Below, piece by piece: positions 11,760-22,883 of a stretch of DNA of 64,000 nt. The first letter of the stretch is position 1. Each line of letters begins with the position of its first letter. The DNA is from Nymphaea colorata (lineage: Eukaryota > Streptophyta > Magnoliopsida > Nymphaeales > Nymphaeaceae). The stretch covers positions 22,450,535 to 22,514,534 of the forward strand of contig NC_045149.1 in assembly GCF_008831285.2 (NCBI RefSeq), in the 5' to 3' direction. The notes under the pieces were generated by a model, which ran no database searches, was not told the DNA's origin, and was given only the letters and a program-made list of their open reading frames with translations. The position numbers and the translations under genes were made by a program.

Positions 11760-12419
11760 GGTTTAAACTAATAAGCAATTCCTTTGTGGCCAGACAGAAT
11801 GAGAATATAATTAATTTACAAATAATCACTCGACTTTTGCTCCATGCACGTTAACCGCTTAATCAACAAATAACTTCCTCTATCTATTCAAGATAAAACA
11901 ATTTACAGTCTGCAGATTCATGTCATGCTTGACGGCTGAAAAAGAAGAGAGCGAAGGTCTGGCGAACGACCGTCGACAAAAAAAGAGTTGCCATGGGCTA
12001 GGGTTTCGAAGGGAGGGGAGATCACTGGTTCTCCTCCCTTTCTTCAGGGAAGCTCATAGATGTTGCTGAGAAGAATGAGAATCACGGACATGGACATCTG
12101 CAAAAAGGAATCCCTGCCTGAAAGGAAAGGGCTTATGGCAGGGGAAGGCTTGGGCCCGTTTCCCAAGCCTTCAGCAAGCAATCTTGGAGCAAGAAAGCAT
12201 CCGCCCATCACTTGAAGGAAGACCTGGAGATGAGCGACGCAGAAAGGGAGAAGGAATCTGAAGAGGGCGGGAGGAGTAGCAGGAACAAGAAGAGCGGGTA
12301 CGGATTCGACAAAACAGGGCCCCAACCATCCATGGTTGTCGATTGTGCAGGGGGAAGCTGAGCTGCCCATCAACAAAATGACTTGCCACCTCTAGAAACC
12401 AGAGAGATTGACTGATGGG
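11760..12419. other. Intergenic DNA without a recognised gene
   Basis: Minus-strand open frames (12044-12376 and 12171-12389) overlap one another and match no known family. They are not called. The right edge joins the duplicated RLK-B unit. Confidence 0.4.
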
Positions 12420-12429
12420 TGAGAAACAG

Positions 12430-12615
12430 TGTTCATTTCACATGAGTCCTACAAGGCAATGTCGAAGCCTTTGAAATTTACGGCTATAGTTGCTCTAGCA
12501 GGTGGCAATGGCAAAGGCAGGACGGACTACCTCTTCTTCTTTGATGCGCTTCTAAAACAGTGGACGCACATTCCTTCGGTGAAGTTTACCACGATCAGAA
12601 AAGGAACTTGCTGGT
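12430..12615. other. Unidentified segment kept in both duplicates
   Basis: About 150 bp ('aatgtcgaag' to 'attccttcggtg') are well conserved with 20710-20830. Both strands are open for part of the length in both copies. The plus strand reads '..AIVALAGGNGKGRTDYLF..', and the minus strand of copy 2 reads '..PPARATIAVNFEAFDIV..'. I recognise no family, so no function is given. It may be a remnant of a neighbouring gene or repeat. Confidence 0.3.
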
Positions 12616-12689
12616 AAGTTCAGATTTTATAAGGAAGGCGTTCAAGAGGTACTCAAAAGCCGGGCGCCTGGAAGACAGCTCCTTGCAAA

Positions 12690-13510
12690 CGGATGGCCGG
12701 TGCGATTTTGGTCGAATTATAGTTTCAAATTTTTAATAAGCATAGAAATATAATTTTTTAAAACGTTTATATAATATGAATATAATGTTTTAAAACGTTT
12801 ATATAATATAAATGAAATTTTGCAACATTTACGTGTAAATTTTAAATTTTTCAAAGATTTTGCTGAACTCTATTTAATTTGAACAAGAATTATACGGTCA
12901 AATTGATAAAATATTGGCGTGGTTATGGTCGTGGCACATTTGTACTGAACTCTTAGTCTTAAGCCTTTCATCTAAGATGCTGTAAGCAAGCCCAACCATC
13001 GTCACTAACATAATTGAGTGGCTCAATTCAACCATCTTTACTATCAATACCAAACTTAAAAGTTAATTGCAGGAAAAAGAGGTCGACGCACGCACTGACC
13101 GATACAATACATGCCACACAATTTTTTGTCCGAGCTAAGCAGCTATAGTTTTAAAATTTTAATAGTCAACTTGAAATAGAATAAATTTTTTATATATGTT
13201 AAAAAAAAAGGTTGAAATTTATATGTAAATTTCAAGGGAGGGGGGTGGGGGGGGTGACAAGGCCCTGCCAGCCCTCCTGCCTCTGCCCCTGATGCCACAA
13301 ACAAGCTTACTTAGGTAACATCTACTTTCACTCAATAGTGGAGATAGGAATTTCAATAATGGGGTTGAGCTATGGTTTTTAAATTTTAACACGACCGAAA
13401 TATAATTTTTCAAAACTTTTACATGTATTAAATAATTTTTTTTATATTACAATTTTTGTTTTTTGAAAATTTGAGAGGGGCCATTGCCCCTGCTGGCACC
13501 CCTGTCTGTA
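12690..13510. repeat. Cluster of old MITE-like remnants, shared with the second duplicate
   Basis: Blocks such as 'tatagtttcaaatttttaataa' and 'tatagttttaaaattttaatag', and GC-rich ends such as 'ctgcctctgcccctg' (13280-13295) and 'gcccctgctggcacccctg' (13486-13504), recur at 20935-21720. They resemble worn copies of the CAGGGGC-ended MITE class. Both duplicates have them, so they predate the tandem duplication. Confidence 0.5.
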
Positions 13511-14888
13511 ACCCTTAATTAGTGTTTAAAATAAATGCAAATTCACCTACAAACACAAAATATTAAGGTTTGAACCATAGTCACATAAAATGGCCATTTA
13601 AAACTTTAAAAGATGCATTTTTTTGACAAAAACATTAAAAATGAAAAAAATGCACTTTTAACACGTTTTCACTTTTTTCTATTTTTTTCAGTTTTTTTAA
13701 CGCCAAACAGTTTCTTTTTCATTTTATATTTTTTATTTGTTGCAAATCTAGTTACTGTTTGATGTTTGTGTTATTAGTTTCTCACCTGTTTTATTTTTTC
13801 CTCATTTTTTCGTTTATTAAATTGTTTAAAAATTTATGGCATTTTTTCTATTTTTTTCAAAGTTGTCGTATTATAGTCGAGAAAAACCACTCAAAACTCC
13901 AAGTTGTTATTTGTGACTATGGTTTAAACTACAATGACATTCTGTACAACAATAATTTAATTAGAAGTAAACAGATTCAAGCCACAAGCAATAAGAAGAT
14001 CAAGATTGGTCAACATATTTTCCCTAGCTGGATCTTCCTAACCGTGGAATGATACTCCTCAACATGGACGTTGTTGTTGGTCTGCTAATATAGCTACCCA
14101 CTGAAGTTGGCTGACCAAGCTCGGCTCTCACAGTGCCAAGGGATGGTCCTCCTTGAGCAGTATCGAGGGTCAACATTGCTAAGCACCCAACTGGGTCTTA
14201 AACTGGTCTAGGATACTATACACAACATGGCCTAAGGATGTCAATATATCCAATTTGGTTTGGTTTCAATATCACATCGAACTGTTCTGAAAAAATTAAA
14301 AAGAAATATAACATGAGGTTAAGAAATCGGACCAGATTCAAATTTAAGAAATGATATCTGATCAGATTCAGATTCAAATAAGCATAAATATTCATGGATT
14401 CAGTAGGGTAACGTTTGATGATTTTACCATCCATAACTTCTTAACAAAAAGGGCATGCATTAGGTCATTTTTCCTATGAGTACCAAATTGTGGATAGAAA
14501 GTACTTGAGCTTTACAACACAATTTTTTTGGGGTTACAAATGCATAAATATGACCTAAATAGATTACCATAATTGCCAATATTTTCTCAAGGGAAAGTAA
14601 GCAATATCAACCTTTGTTGGCAAGAGAGTTATGCATCGTGGGTCTTCATTGTTATGTACCAAAAGATTTACTTATATATATATATATATATATCACAGTA
14701 ATTAACGGCAAGTGGAACGCAGACTTAACATCAGCTTAGTTCAAGCGCTCCCCTCAAATAATAACCATCTTTGCTTTATTGCAAGTCTCAGCGCACTATA
14801 TTATCCAAATAAATCCATATTAACGTACATGATGAAATAAGTAACAAAAATAAAGTGGCTGAGATAAGGAACTACATAATTAGGATTA
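13511..14888. other. 3' flank of RLK-B, no gene
   Basis: AT-rich DNA partly homologous to 21740-22880. The piece from about 13610 to 13900, with poly-T runs, is absent from the second copy. A (TA)n microsatellite lies at 14673-14693. No gene is supported. Confidence 0.5.
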
Positions 14889-17812
14889 CTAAATTTCTTC
14901 TTGCACTTCTCTGTCAACAGGGCATGCTTCTGTGACGGAATCCACAACTTGACTCAAGGTTGGTCTTCCATCCATTTCTTTTTCTATGCACTGCAAAGCC
15001 ACCTTAATTAGAATTTCCACGCTTGAGCTGTTATACATTCCATACAACTGTGGATCTACTATTTCTTGCACCCAGTTCTGATTCATTCTCACCATTTCTC
15101 TAATCCATGGGACCAATTTTTTGTTTCCAACTTCTCCATTTTCACCTACCTGTTGAGATCCAGTGGAATTTCGGCCAGTCATCAACTCCAGCACCAAAAT
15201 GCCATAGCTGTAAACATCAACCTTGGATGTGATGGGTAGGTTCAAAATCCACTCAGGAGCCATGTAACCTCTTGTTCCCCTCACCTTAGAAAATTTAGAG
15301 ATGTTATTTCCATGTCTATCGGAAAGCTGGGACAGACCGAAGTCAGCCACTTTTGGCTGGAAATTCTTGTCCAAAAGAATATTTTGTGGCTTCACATCAC
15401 AGTGAAGAACACATTCTAAGCATTCCTCATGAAGATAAGCAAGAGCCTTTGCTGTACTTAGTGCAATATTAAACCGATTTTCCCAAGTAAGCATGGTATC
15501 ATTGCTGAACAAGTTCTTCTCTAATGACCCGTTTTCCAAGTACTCATAAACTAACAACCTTTTCTGTTTTTCAGCACATAATCCAAACATAGTCACTAAA
15601 TTCATATGATTGATTCTTCCGATGGTGCTTACCTCACTCCAAAACTGTGCTTCTGATCCGTGGCTCAAACCTTCTAGCTTCTTTACAGCCACAACTCTCT
15701 TATCCTCTAGGACTCCTTTATAAACCACCCCGGATCCTCCCCTACCGATTTCATCATCGAAATTTTTTGTTGCTTTTTTCAACTCTTCGAAAGTGAACTT
15801 TCTAAAACCCATTGAAGCAGCCATATAGCATTATTGTTTTCTTATGAAAATAAACCCAACCAAATGTCACACACATTATTTCTGCAATCCCAAATGCTAT
15901 AACAAAACCGAGTAGATATTTTGAATAGTCTCCATGTGCTTTGCAGACTTTAGGTAAATATACTTTTGGACAATCCATGTTGGAATGGTCAATACTGCTG
16001 GCGATAAAGTTCATTTGTATGGGAATTTTGACAAACATATCACCCAAAAAGTGAGGACCAGAGTTACCATTAAAGAGAACGCTCTTTGGGTAGCAATTTC
16101 CTTCTCCATCCAGCCTGTATCCAAAGCCACGACAGTTGCAGTCACTTCTGCATATGCTTTCACAAACTTCAAATGCTATTTTTGTTTGATAGTTCAAATC
16201 ATTTCCATAGAAATCTGTACGTGGTAGCTTAATAAAGTTCACTTCTGTCTTATTGCAAATGATATCGAATTCTGGTTTGCATCCTTGAATCCAGTCATTT
16301 GAAAACCCGGAGGACAAGTGCATGTGGGGTTTGGTTTGTAAAAACAGACGCCATTTTCCCCACAAAGGCCATGAACTCTACATGTTTCCAATTCTGGCAT
16401 CCATGTAACTTCCCAGTCTTTTGTTGTGTGATTGAGGCTGTATAGCCTCATAAATCCATCAAAGTCTATCGTTATTCTTCTCTTGACTCCTAAGCCAAAA
16501 TCTAGTGCAAAAAATTGCAACCCATCACTTGAAATAAATTTTCCCATGTCGTTCAGAATTGCGTACCTTGAACTATCATACCTATGAAAGATTTCCAAGC
16601 AAAACAGTGTTATAGATTGAAGTGATAAACTATAGAAGGTTAAATTGAGACCAACCATCTTAACAATATATAATATTTTAGATAGCAGAATCATATGACA
16701 GTTGTGAGTGTGTGTGAAAGAGAGGGAGATTAAAATACTCCTTGTTGTAACATTACTGATAATTAATCAAGAATATCAGGTGCAGGGACATTAATATTGT
16801 TACTGCAAAATGAACAAATTGCACAATGAGAAAATGGTATTTTGTGTTGCTTTCTTGTTTTGTCCTTATAAAGAGGCTTCTTATGTTCTCCTTATTAACT
16901 TTAACCAAACGGACCATTGGATTGAATCTGACTCTGAATCTGCTGATCATACGGATTATAATTATAATTGCATATGACTCTATATGGCTCTGCATTGGCT
17001 ACTTTATAGGCAATGTATGGGCCAGCCAACGCATATTTTAATTGAATCATTAACATAAACACACAAAAGGTCACGAATTAAATTAAAAACAAGTTAAAGT
17101 TTTTAATTAATTAGATTTTTGAATTGCAGATAAAAAGGTATAAAAATAATAAAAATTAGCAAATCTACAATTTTTGTCAAAAGGTTAAAGATATAAAATC
17201 ACTAACAATTTATAATGTTTTAGTTAGTCAATCTAAAAAAGTAATTATCTTTTATGCTAATAAAAACTAATTAATTTGGACATAATTCAGATAATAAAAG
17301 CTAAAGAACTTGAATTTGTCTTTCCTTGAAGATAGTTTTAGTATTTTGGTGTACTGACCGCAACTTAAGTTAGTAACAACTTAGGATTAATTGACAAATA
17401 ATTTTTATTAATTATAGCGTCAAGTTTACAGGTATTTTTAGCAATATGAAGCAAATACACTACATATACAAATTAAAATCGCCTGCGCTATGGCTCCAAA
17501 CTAAGTAAGTACCTGGTCCTTCCGTTCTAGAAGACATTATAGTCAGGGTTGGGCCAATAGACGCTGGACGTGTAGGGCCCGTCATACTTGAAACTAAGCA
17601 AGCTGTCGTCATTGATGTGGGCAACGAAGTACCCAGTGGTGTAGACGCCCACAGCTGCTCTGGACACCAAGCGCATGGAGCTGGTCAATGGCTGCCCCGG
17701 CAGCAACGTATCCGTCGGGTGGTCGAAGCTCTGCCACACCACCCTCTTCTCGCCGTCCAACAGTAAGAGGTTGCCCGTTTCCAGCAACTCTGCAACCACT
17801 CCCGCATTCGTG
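14889..17812 (-). pseudogene. RLK-B: disrupted G-type lectin S-receptor-like kinase
   Basis: Exon 2 remains at 14889-16581 and the 3' 300 bp of exon 1 at 17513-17812. The kinase part (GRGGSG, VAVKK, HCDVKPQN, DFG, APE) is open over 311 codons. Lesions relative to A, C and D: a TAG replaces a Gln codon in exon 1 (17527-17529); 13 bp are missing near 16297, shifting the frame in the EGF-to-PAN part; and 20 bp are missing near 15830, just after the transmembrane segment. The two deletions total 33 bp, so the kinase returns to the original frame, but a stop at 16239-16241 lies between. The 5' half of exon 1, with the signal peptide and promoter, is absent, replaced by Copia sequence. It cannot make a receptor. 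Confidence 0.92.
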
Positions 17813-19034
17813 AACACTCTCCCCAAAAACGTTTTGGTAAATTTGTTTCTAAACGCAATACTCTAGCAATTTCTAAAAGATGTAAATGTTTTCGCTCTAC
17901 TACTCCATTCTGTTGTGGAGTAGCGACACAATTATGTTGTTGTAAAGTACCTTGCATTTGAAAGAAAGAGTTTATCTCATATGAAAAAAATTCAGACCCA
18001 TTATCAGAGTGCACATTATTAGTACAGACTCCAAACTGATTTTTAATCATGGCAAAATTTTTTTTCATGAGATGAAATGTTTCATCTTTATGTCTCATTA
18101 GAAAAACTCATGTAGATATTGTATAGTCATCAACTATACTTAAAAAATAATGTGCTCTAGTAAGAGTGGACTGAGTATACGGCCCCCAAATATCACAGTG
18201 TATTAATTCAAAAGGCTTTGTTATTTCAATGCTACTTAAATCAAACTTTAAGCGAGTTTGCCTTGCGCGATGACAAGCATCACAACAAATTTCCTCATTC
18301 AAATCACAATTCAAACCTATATAAGAATCAACAAGTTTAAGACGAGAAAGAAAAAGATGACCGAACCGCCTATGCCAAAGATCTTGGGAAGAGGACACGG
18401 TAAAGTAGCTTGTAGATGAAGTCATTGGATCGAGTTCATATATGTCTTCTCTTTCTTTACCCTGACCAATCATCATCATCGATGCCACCTCCAAGACACA
18501 ATGGGTAGGAAAGAAAGTTATGGAACAATTTAGTGCTTTGGTTAATTGACTCACAGAGAGTAGGTTCACTTTGAAAAAAGGAATATGCAAGGAATTTTCA
18601 AGAATGAAAGGTGGTAGTTTAACATCACCAGATTGATGAACATTTATTGTATGTCCATTAGGTAAGTTTATAGGTACTCGTCAATTTGTTGGTTTTTGAA
18701 GTAGAGAACTATAGGCAAAAAGTGTGTTGACTTGCTCCAGAATCGATAATCCAAGGAAGATGGTATGAATGTAGATTACATGTGAAATTGATAGAGACAG
18801 ACTAAGTTCTAACAAGTGATAAGAGTTTATGATACTCATCCATAGTGAACTAGGGAACAACTTCCTTGGAAGATTGACGGTTCCTGCCAAAGAAACTAGT
18901 ACCATGGCTTGAGTGGGGGTCCACCGGCCTTTGACAACAAGTGGTGGCTGAAAGTTGGGATCAGATATCACATGGGAACTTTCATAGCCATTAGTATCTT
19001 TCGGTCTGCCAATATTCTTTGTTGTCGATGCCAT
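17813..19034 (-). pseudogene. Copia gag-pol remnant (protease, GAG-pre-integrase, integrase)
   Basis: Starting from ATG at 19034, a short gag-like N-terminus is followed by an aspartic protease motif WIIDSGAS (about 18740-18765, minus strand) with a stop just after it. Next come 'LLSVSQLTKAL', a zinc-binding His/Cys region ('LWHRRFGH', 'CDACH') and integrase blocks 'IHCDIWGPY', 'HSDNGSEF' and 'TPQQNGVVERKH'. Catalytic Asp, Asp and Glu are visible. Frame breaks occur near 18100 and in the gag part. The reading ends at 'LPKRFWGECS', fused to lectin exon sequence. Confidence 0.85.
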
Positions 19035-20050
19035 GACTGCTCCTTGATGAAAAAAAACAGAGAGCCTGTGCTATTTGTGCTGTGATGGAGCAGAGTCGTG
19101 GTTTCTGGACGCCAAAAAAACTTGGATTCTATCGCCAGAGGCAAATGCAAAACGTAACGCTCAGAAAAAAACCACGCTGCAGAGAAGACAGCGACTTCTT
19201 ACGCACAAGAGAAGAGAAACGCCGCAAGGAAGGCGGCAGAAATCTAGAAGATCTGGTGGACACAGGAATCTCCTCTCAGCAGCTCTTGTTCTCAGCTTAC
19301 AGGTTAACTTGGTAGCAGGTTCTCTCAACCCTTCACCAGTCGCAAACTAAGCAGTCATATTTGCTTGTGTTCAGAGCACAAGAGGAACCCAACATGAATG
19401 AGTATTGGGGATTCAATCGCCGGAATTGCGTCGGCAGTCGCAGGGTTCCTTTACGGCTCTGCTTCTTAACTCTATTTCCTGCTCCTTCTTCGACAACAGA
19501 CTCACGAATAGCAAGATCACCTCCAAGCAACAAAAGATCATGTTTTGAACATGAGAATAATCAAGTGGAACATAAGGATTGGAAACGTCACCGGATTTCT
19601 CAGAAAAACCCCATCTTTGGCACAATTGGGGAAGCATAAGAGAAATCGGTCGCCGGCTGTCACAGAGAGCTTCCTGAGTTGCAAGCGATGAGAAAGTTGT
19701 CGGGCGCTCTCTAGTCTCCTCTTGTCTGACAAAGCGAAGATCGTAGGAAATTTGAGCGGAAGCAGCACGCAGCAGACGAGAGGCTGGATATTTATTGTCT
19801 CTCGTTGGAACACCTCATTGAAAGGAGGGAAGTCCTAGGAAGTACAAGGAGCAACGGCGGCAACAACGGCCCTAATCAGGCGACAGTTAGCGTTGTATAT
19901 GTCATCTGGCGTTACTGAAAGCAGGCTTAATTGGGCAGCAGATAAAAAGGAGGGCGTTGGTTGATCATCTGCAGAGATGGCCTTCAAGTTTTTGAAACAA
20001 GAAAGGATGGCACACAGGCAGCCCTGTGGAATCTCCCCTTTCACTCTTTA

Positions 20051-20065
20051 GCTCTAATACCAGAT
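20051..20065 (-). other. Copia primer-binding site and LTR edge
   Basis: The minus strand reads ...TTTTTTCA, then TC, then TGGTATTAGAGC. This matches the initiator-tRNA-Met complement TGGTATCAGAGC with one change. The LTR therefore ends with CA at 20065. Confidence 0.8.
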
Positions 20066-20538
20066 GAAAAAACTTGTGAAAGAGACTAGACGAGCGCTCA
20101 ACGAGATCGAGGAGAAAAAGAAACGAATTGGGCACAGAGAGAGGGGAAATAGAGAGAAAGAGAATAAAGATTAGGGAGAGGAATGAGAAAACACAGAATA
20201 TACGTAGCTCGGCATGTATGCCTACGTCCACGAGAAGCAAGGGAGAGCTAGTATTGTATATTTTCTCTATGTTCATTGTTTCACTCTACAATCACTATTT
20301 AACGTGAATGAATACAACAATTACAAAGCAAGAAATCATGGAAAGAAAAATTAAGAGCAATCCATGGTGGGAAACTTTTAATTTAAGTAACACTATCCAA
20401 CTAATCATGGTAATACCATGAATAGCATTGCCATAATGAGCCTCCTGTAGAACCGTTTCAATAGAGAAGAGACGAGAAAAAGAGAATAGCTTGCTTCCTT
20501 TCATTGATCTTTCACACTTATATACAAGATTTCAACAA
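20066..20538 (-). repeat. Copia LTR-like sequence, outer end unresolved
   Basis: The inner ~220 bp, read on the minus strand, has the usual Copia LTR phrase 'cgtggacgtaggcatacatgccgagctacgta'-like (about 20205-20235) followed by CT-rich U5. Possible outer ends are near 20290 or at 20538, where the minus strand starts TGTTG. No TSD could be matched because the opposite LTR is gone. Confidence 0.45.
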
Positions 20539-22543
20539 CATTTGGCTCATCTTTTCCCACAACTTTCAGGTTCATCCAATGCTGCAGCTTCACGCGAGTT
20601 CATCCAAATGAAATGCTTATCATTAAGCAGCAAATAAGGAGGAGATGAGATAAGGAAAATCTTTTTTAACAGAAAAACAGTGTTAATTTCAAATGAGTTC
20701 AACATGACAATGTCGAAGGCTTCGAAATTCACGGCAATAGTTGCCCTAGCAGGTGGCAATGGTAACGGCAGGATGGACTACCTGTTCTTCTTTGAAGCGC
20801 TTCTAAAGCAGTGGATGCACATTCCTTCGGTGAGTTCAGATTTTAAGGAAGATGCTTAAGAGGTACTAAAGCCAGGCACCTGGAAGACTGCTCCTTGCGA
20901 ACAGATGGCCGCGAGACAGGAAGCGGCTTTGGTTGAATTATAGTTTCAAATTTTTAATAAAATATATATTTTTTAAAAATTTTATATAAGATAAATGAAA
21001 TTTTGTAACATTTACATGTAATTTTTAAAATTTTCGAAGATTTTGCTGAATTCTATGTAATTTGAACAAGAATTGTACGGTCAAACTGCTAAAATATTAG
21101 AGTGGTTATTTTCTTGGCAATTTTGTACTGAAGTCTTAAGCCCTTCAGCTTAGATGTTGTAAGCTAGCCCAAACAGATAAGTTAGTGGAACTGGACCGTC
21201 ACTAAAACATAATTGAGTGGCCCAATTCAACCATCTTTACTATGAATACCAAAATTAAAAGTTAAATTGCAGGAAAAAGAGGTCCACGTATGCTCTGACT
21301 GATACAATACATGCAAGGAATTTTTTATCAGGGGCCAAGTTATAGTTTCAAAATTTTAATAGCTGGCAAACATAAAAATTTTTAAATTTTTTTATATAAG
21401 TTAAAGTAAAATTTTTGAAATTTATATATAAATTTTCAAAAGTTCTTAAAATTTGAGAGGGGAAGGGGAACAAGGCCCCTGCCAGCCTTCCTACCTGTGC
21501 CCCTAATGCCACAGACTAACTTATTTAAGTAACATGCACATTCACTCGGTAGTTGAGGTAGAAATTTCAATAGTGGGGTTAAACTATAGTTTTTAAATTT
21601 TAAAGGGGCCGAAATATAATTTTTTAAAACTTTTACATGTGCTAAATAATTTTCTTATATTACAAGCAAGTTTTTGTTTTTTGAAAATTTGAGGAGGGCC
21701 ATTGCCCAGCACCCCCTGTCTGTCTCTCAATGCCTCTCAATTTGTGTTTAAAATAATTGCAAATCCACCTACAAATCTCACATATAGAAAATATTAAGGC
21801 TTGAGCTAAACAAATTCAAACCACAAGCAATACAAAGATCAACATTGGTCTATATATTTTCTTTAGCTGGAGCTCCCTCACTGTCGAATTATACTTCTCA
21901 ATTTGGACTATAGCTACCCACTGAAGTTGCCTGACTAAGGTCGGCTCTCATAGTGCCAAGGGATGGTCCTCCTCGACCAGTATCGAGGGACAACATTGCT
22001 AAGCACCTAAGTGGGTGTTGAAAAGTTATAGGATACTTTACACATCATGGCGCATTGTGAATAAGTATGTCAATATATCCTATTTAGTTTGGTTTCATTA
22101 TCATATCAAACTATTCTGCTAAAATTAAAAAGAAATTTAACATCAGGTTAAGAAATTAGGCCGATTCAGATTTAAGAAATGATATCTGATCAGATTCAGA
22201 TTCAAATATGCAAAAATATTCGATCAAATTTGGATTCAGTAGGGCAATGTTTGACGATTTTACCATCGATAACTTCTAAACGAAAAGGACATGTGTTAGG
22301 TCATTTTTTCCTATGTGTACCAAATTGTGGATAGAAAGTACTTGAGCTTTACAATGCAATTCTTTGGGGTTAGAAATGCAAAAATATGACATAAAGAGAT
22401 TACCATAATTGCCAATATTTGCTCAAGGGAAAGTAAGCAATATGAACTTTTGTTGGCAAGAGAGGCATGCATTTCATTGGTGAGGAAGGCCTGCAGACGC
22501 CAAAAGGGCACTTACATCTTTGTACCAAAAGATTTACTTCTAT

Positions 22544-22676
<133 letters not shown>

Positions 22677-22883
22677 ACAGTAATTAACAACAAATGGAAC
22701 ACAGAATTACACTTCACAGATAGACTTTATTAATTGATAGGAGCGCTCCGCCGGCATGATAACCATCTTTGCTTTATTGCAAGACTCAGCGCACTATATT
22801 GTCCAAATAAATCTACACTAACGTACATGATGAAATAAGTAACAATGATGAAGTGGTTGAAACAAGCAACTAGAAAATTAGGA

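Larger units (their letters stand above)
12420..17812. repeat. Segmental tandem duplication, copy 1 (RLK-B unit)
   Basis: This block aligns collinearly with 20680 to about 25850, at an offset of roughly 8.0-8.3 kb. Shared landmarks include 'tagcaggtggcaatgg' (12498 and 20746), 'ggatggtcctcct' (14142 and 21962), the AT-microsatellite just downstream of the RLK (14673 and 22619), and the RLK itself. Copy 1 is interrupted at 17812 by a Copia fragment that replaces the upstream half of exon 1. Confidence 0.9.
17813..20290 (-). mobile_element. Truncated Copia retrotransposon fused to RLK-B exon 1
   Basis: Minus-strand order from the right: LTR (from about 20290 or beyond, down to 20065), primer-binding site, leader, a start at 19034, a protease motif, GAG-pre-integrase, then integrase that ends abruptly at 17813. 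Most of gag and all of reverse transcriptase, RNase H and the second LTR are missing. No LTR end or TSD is seen at the RLK side, so this junction came from deletion or recombination, not simple integration. The far boundary of the LTR is uncertain. Confidence 0.8.

Noticed and set aside
12044-12389. Overlapping minus-strand frames of 110 and 72 codons
   Set aside because: No family match by eye and two competing frames; not enough to call a gene.
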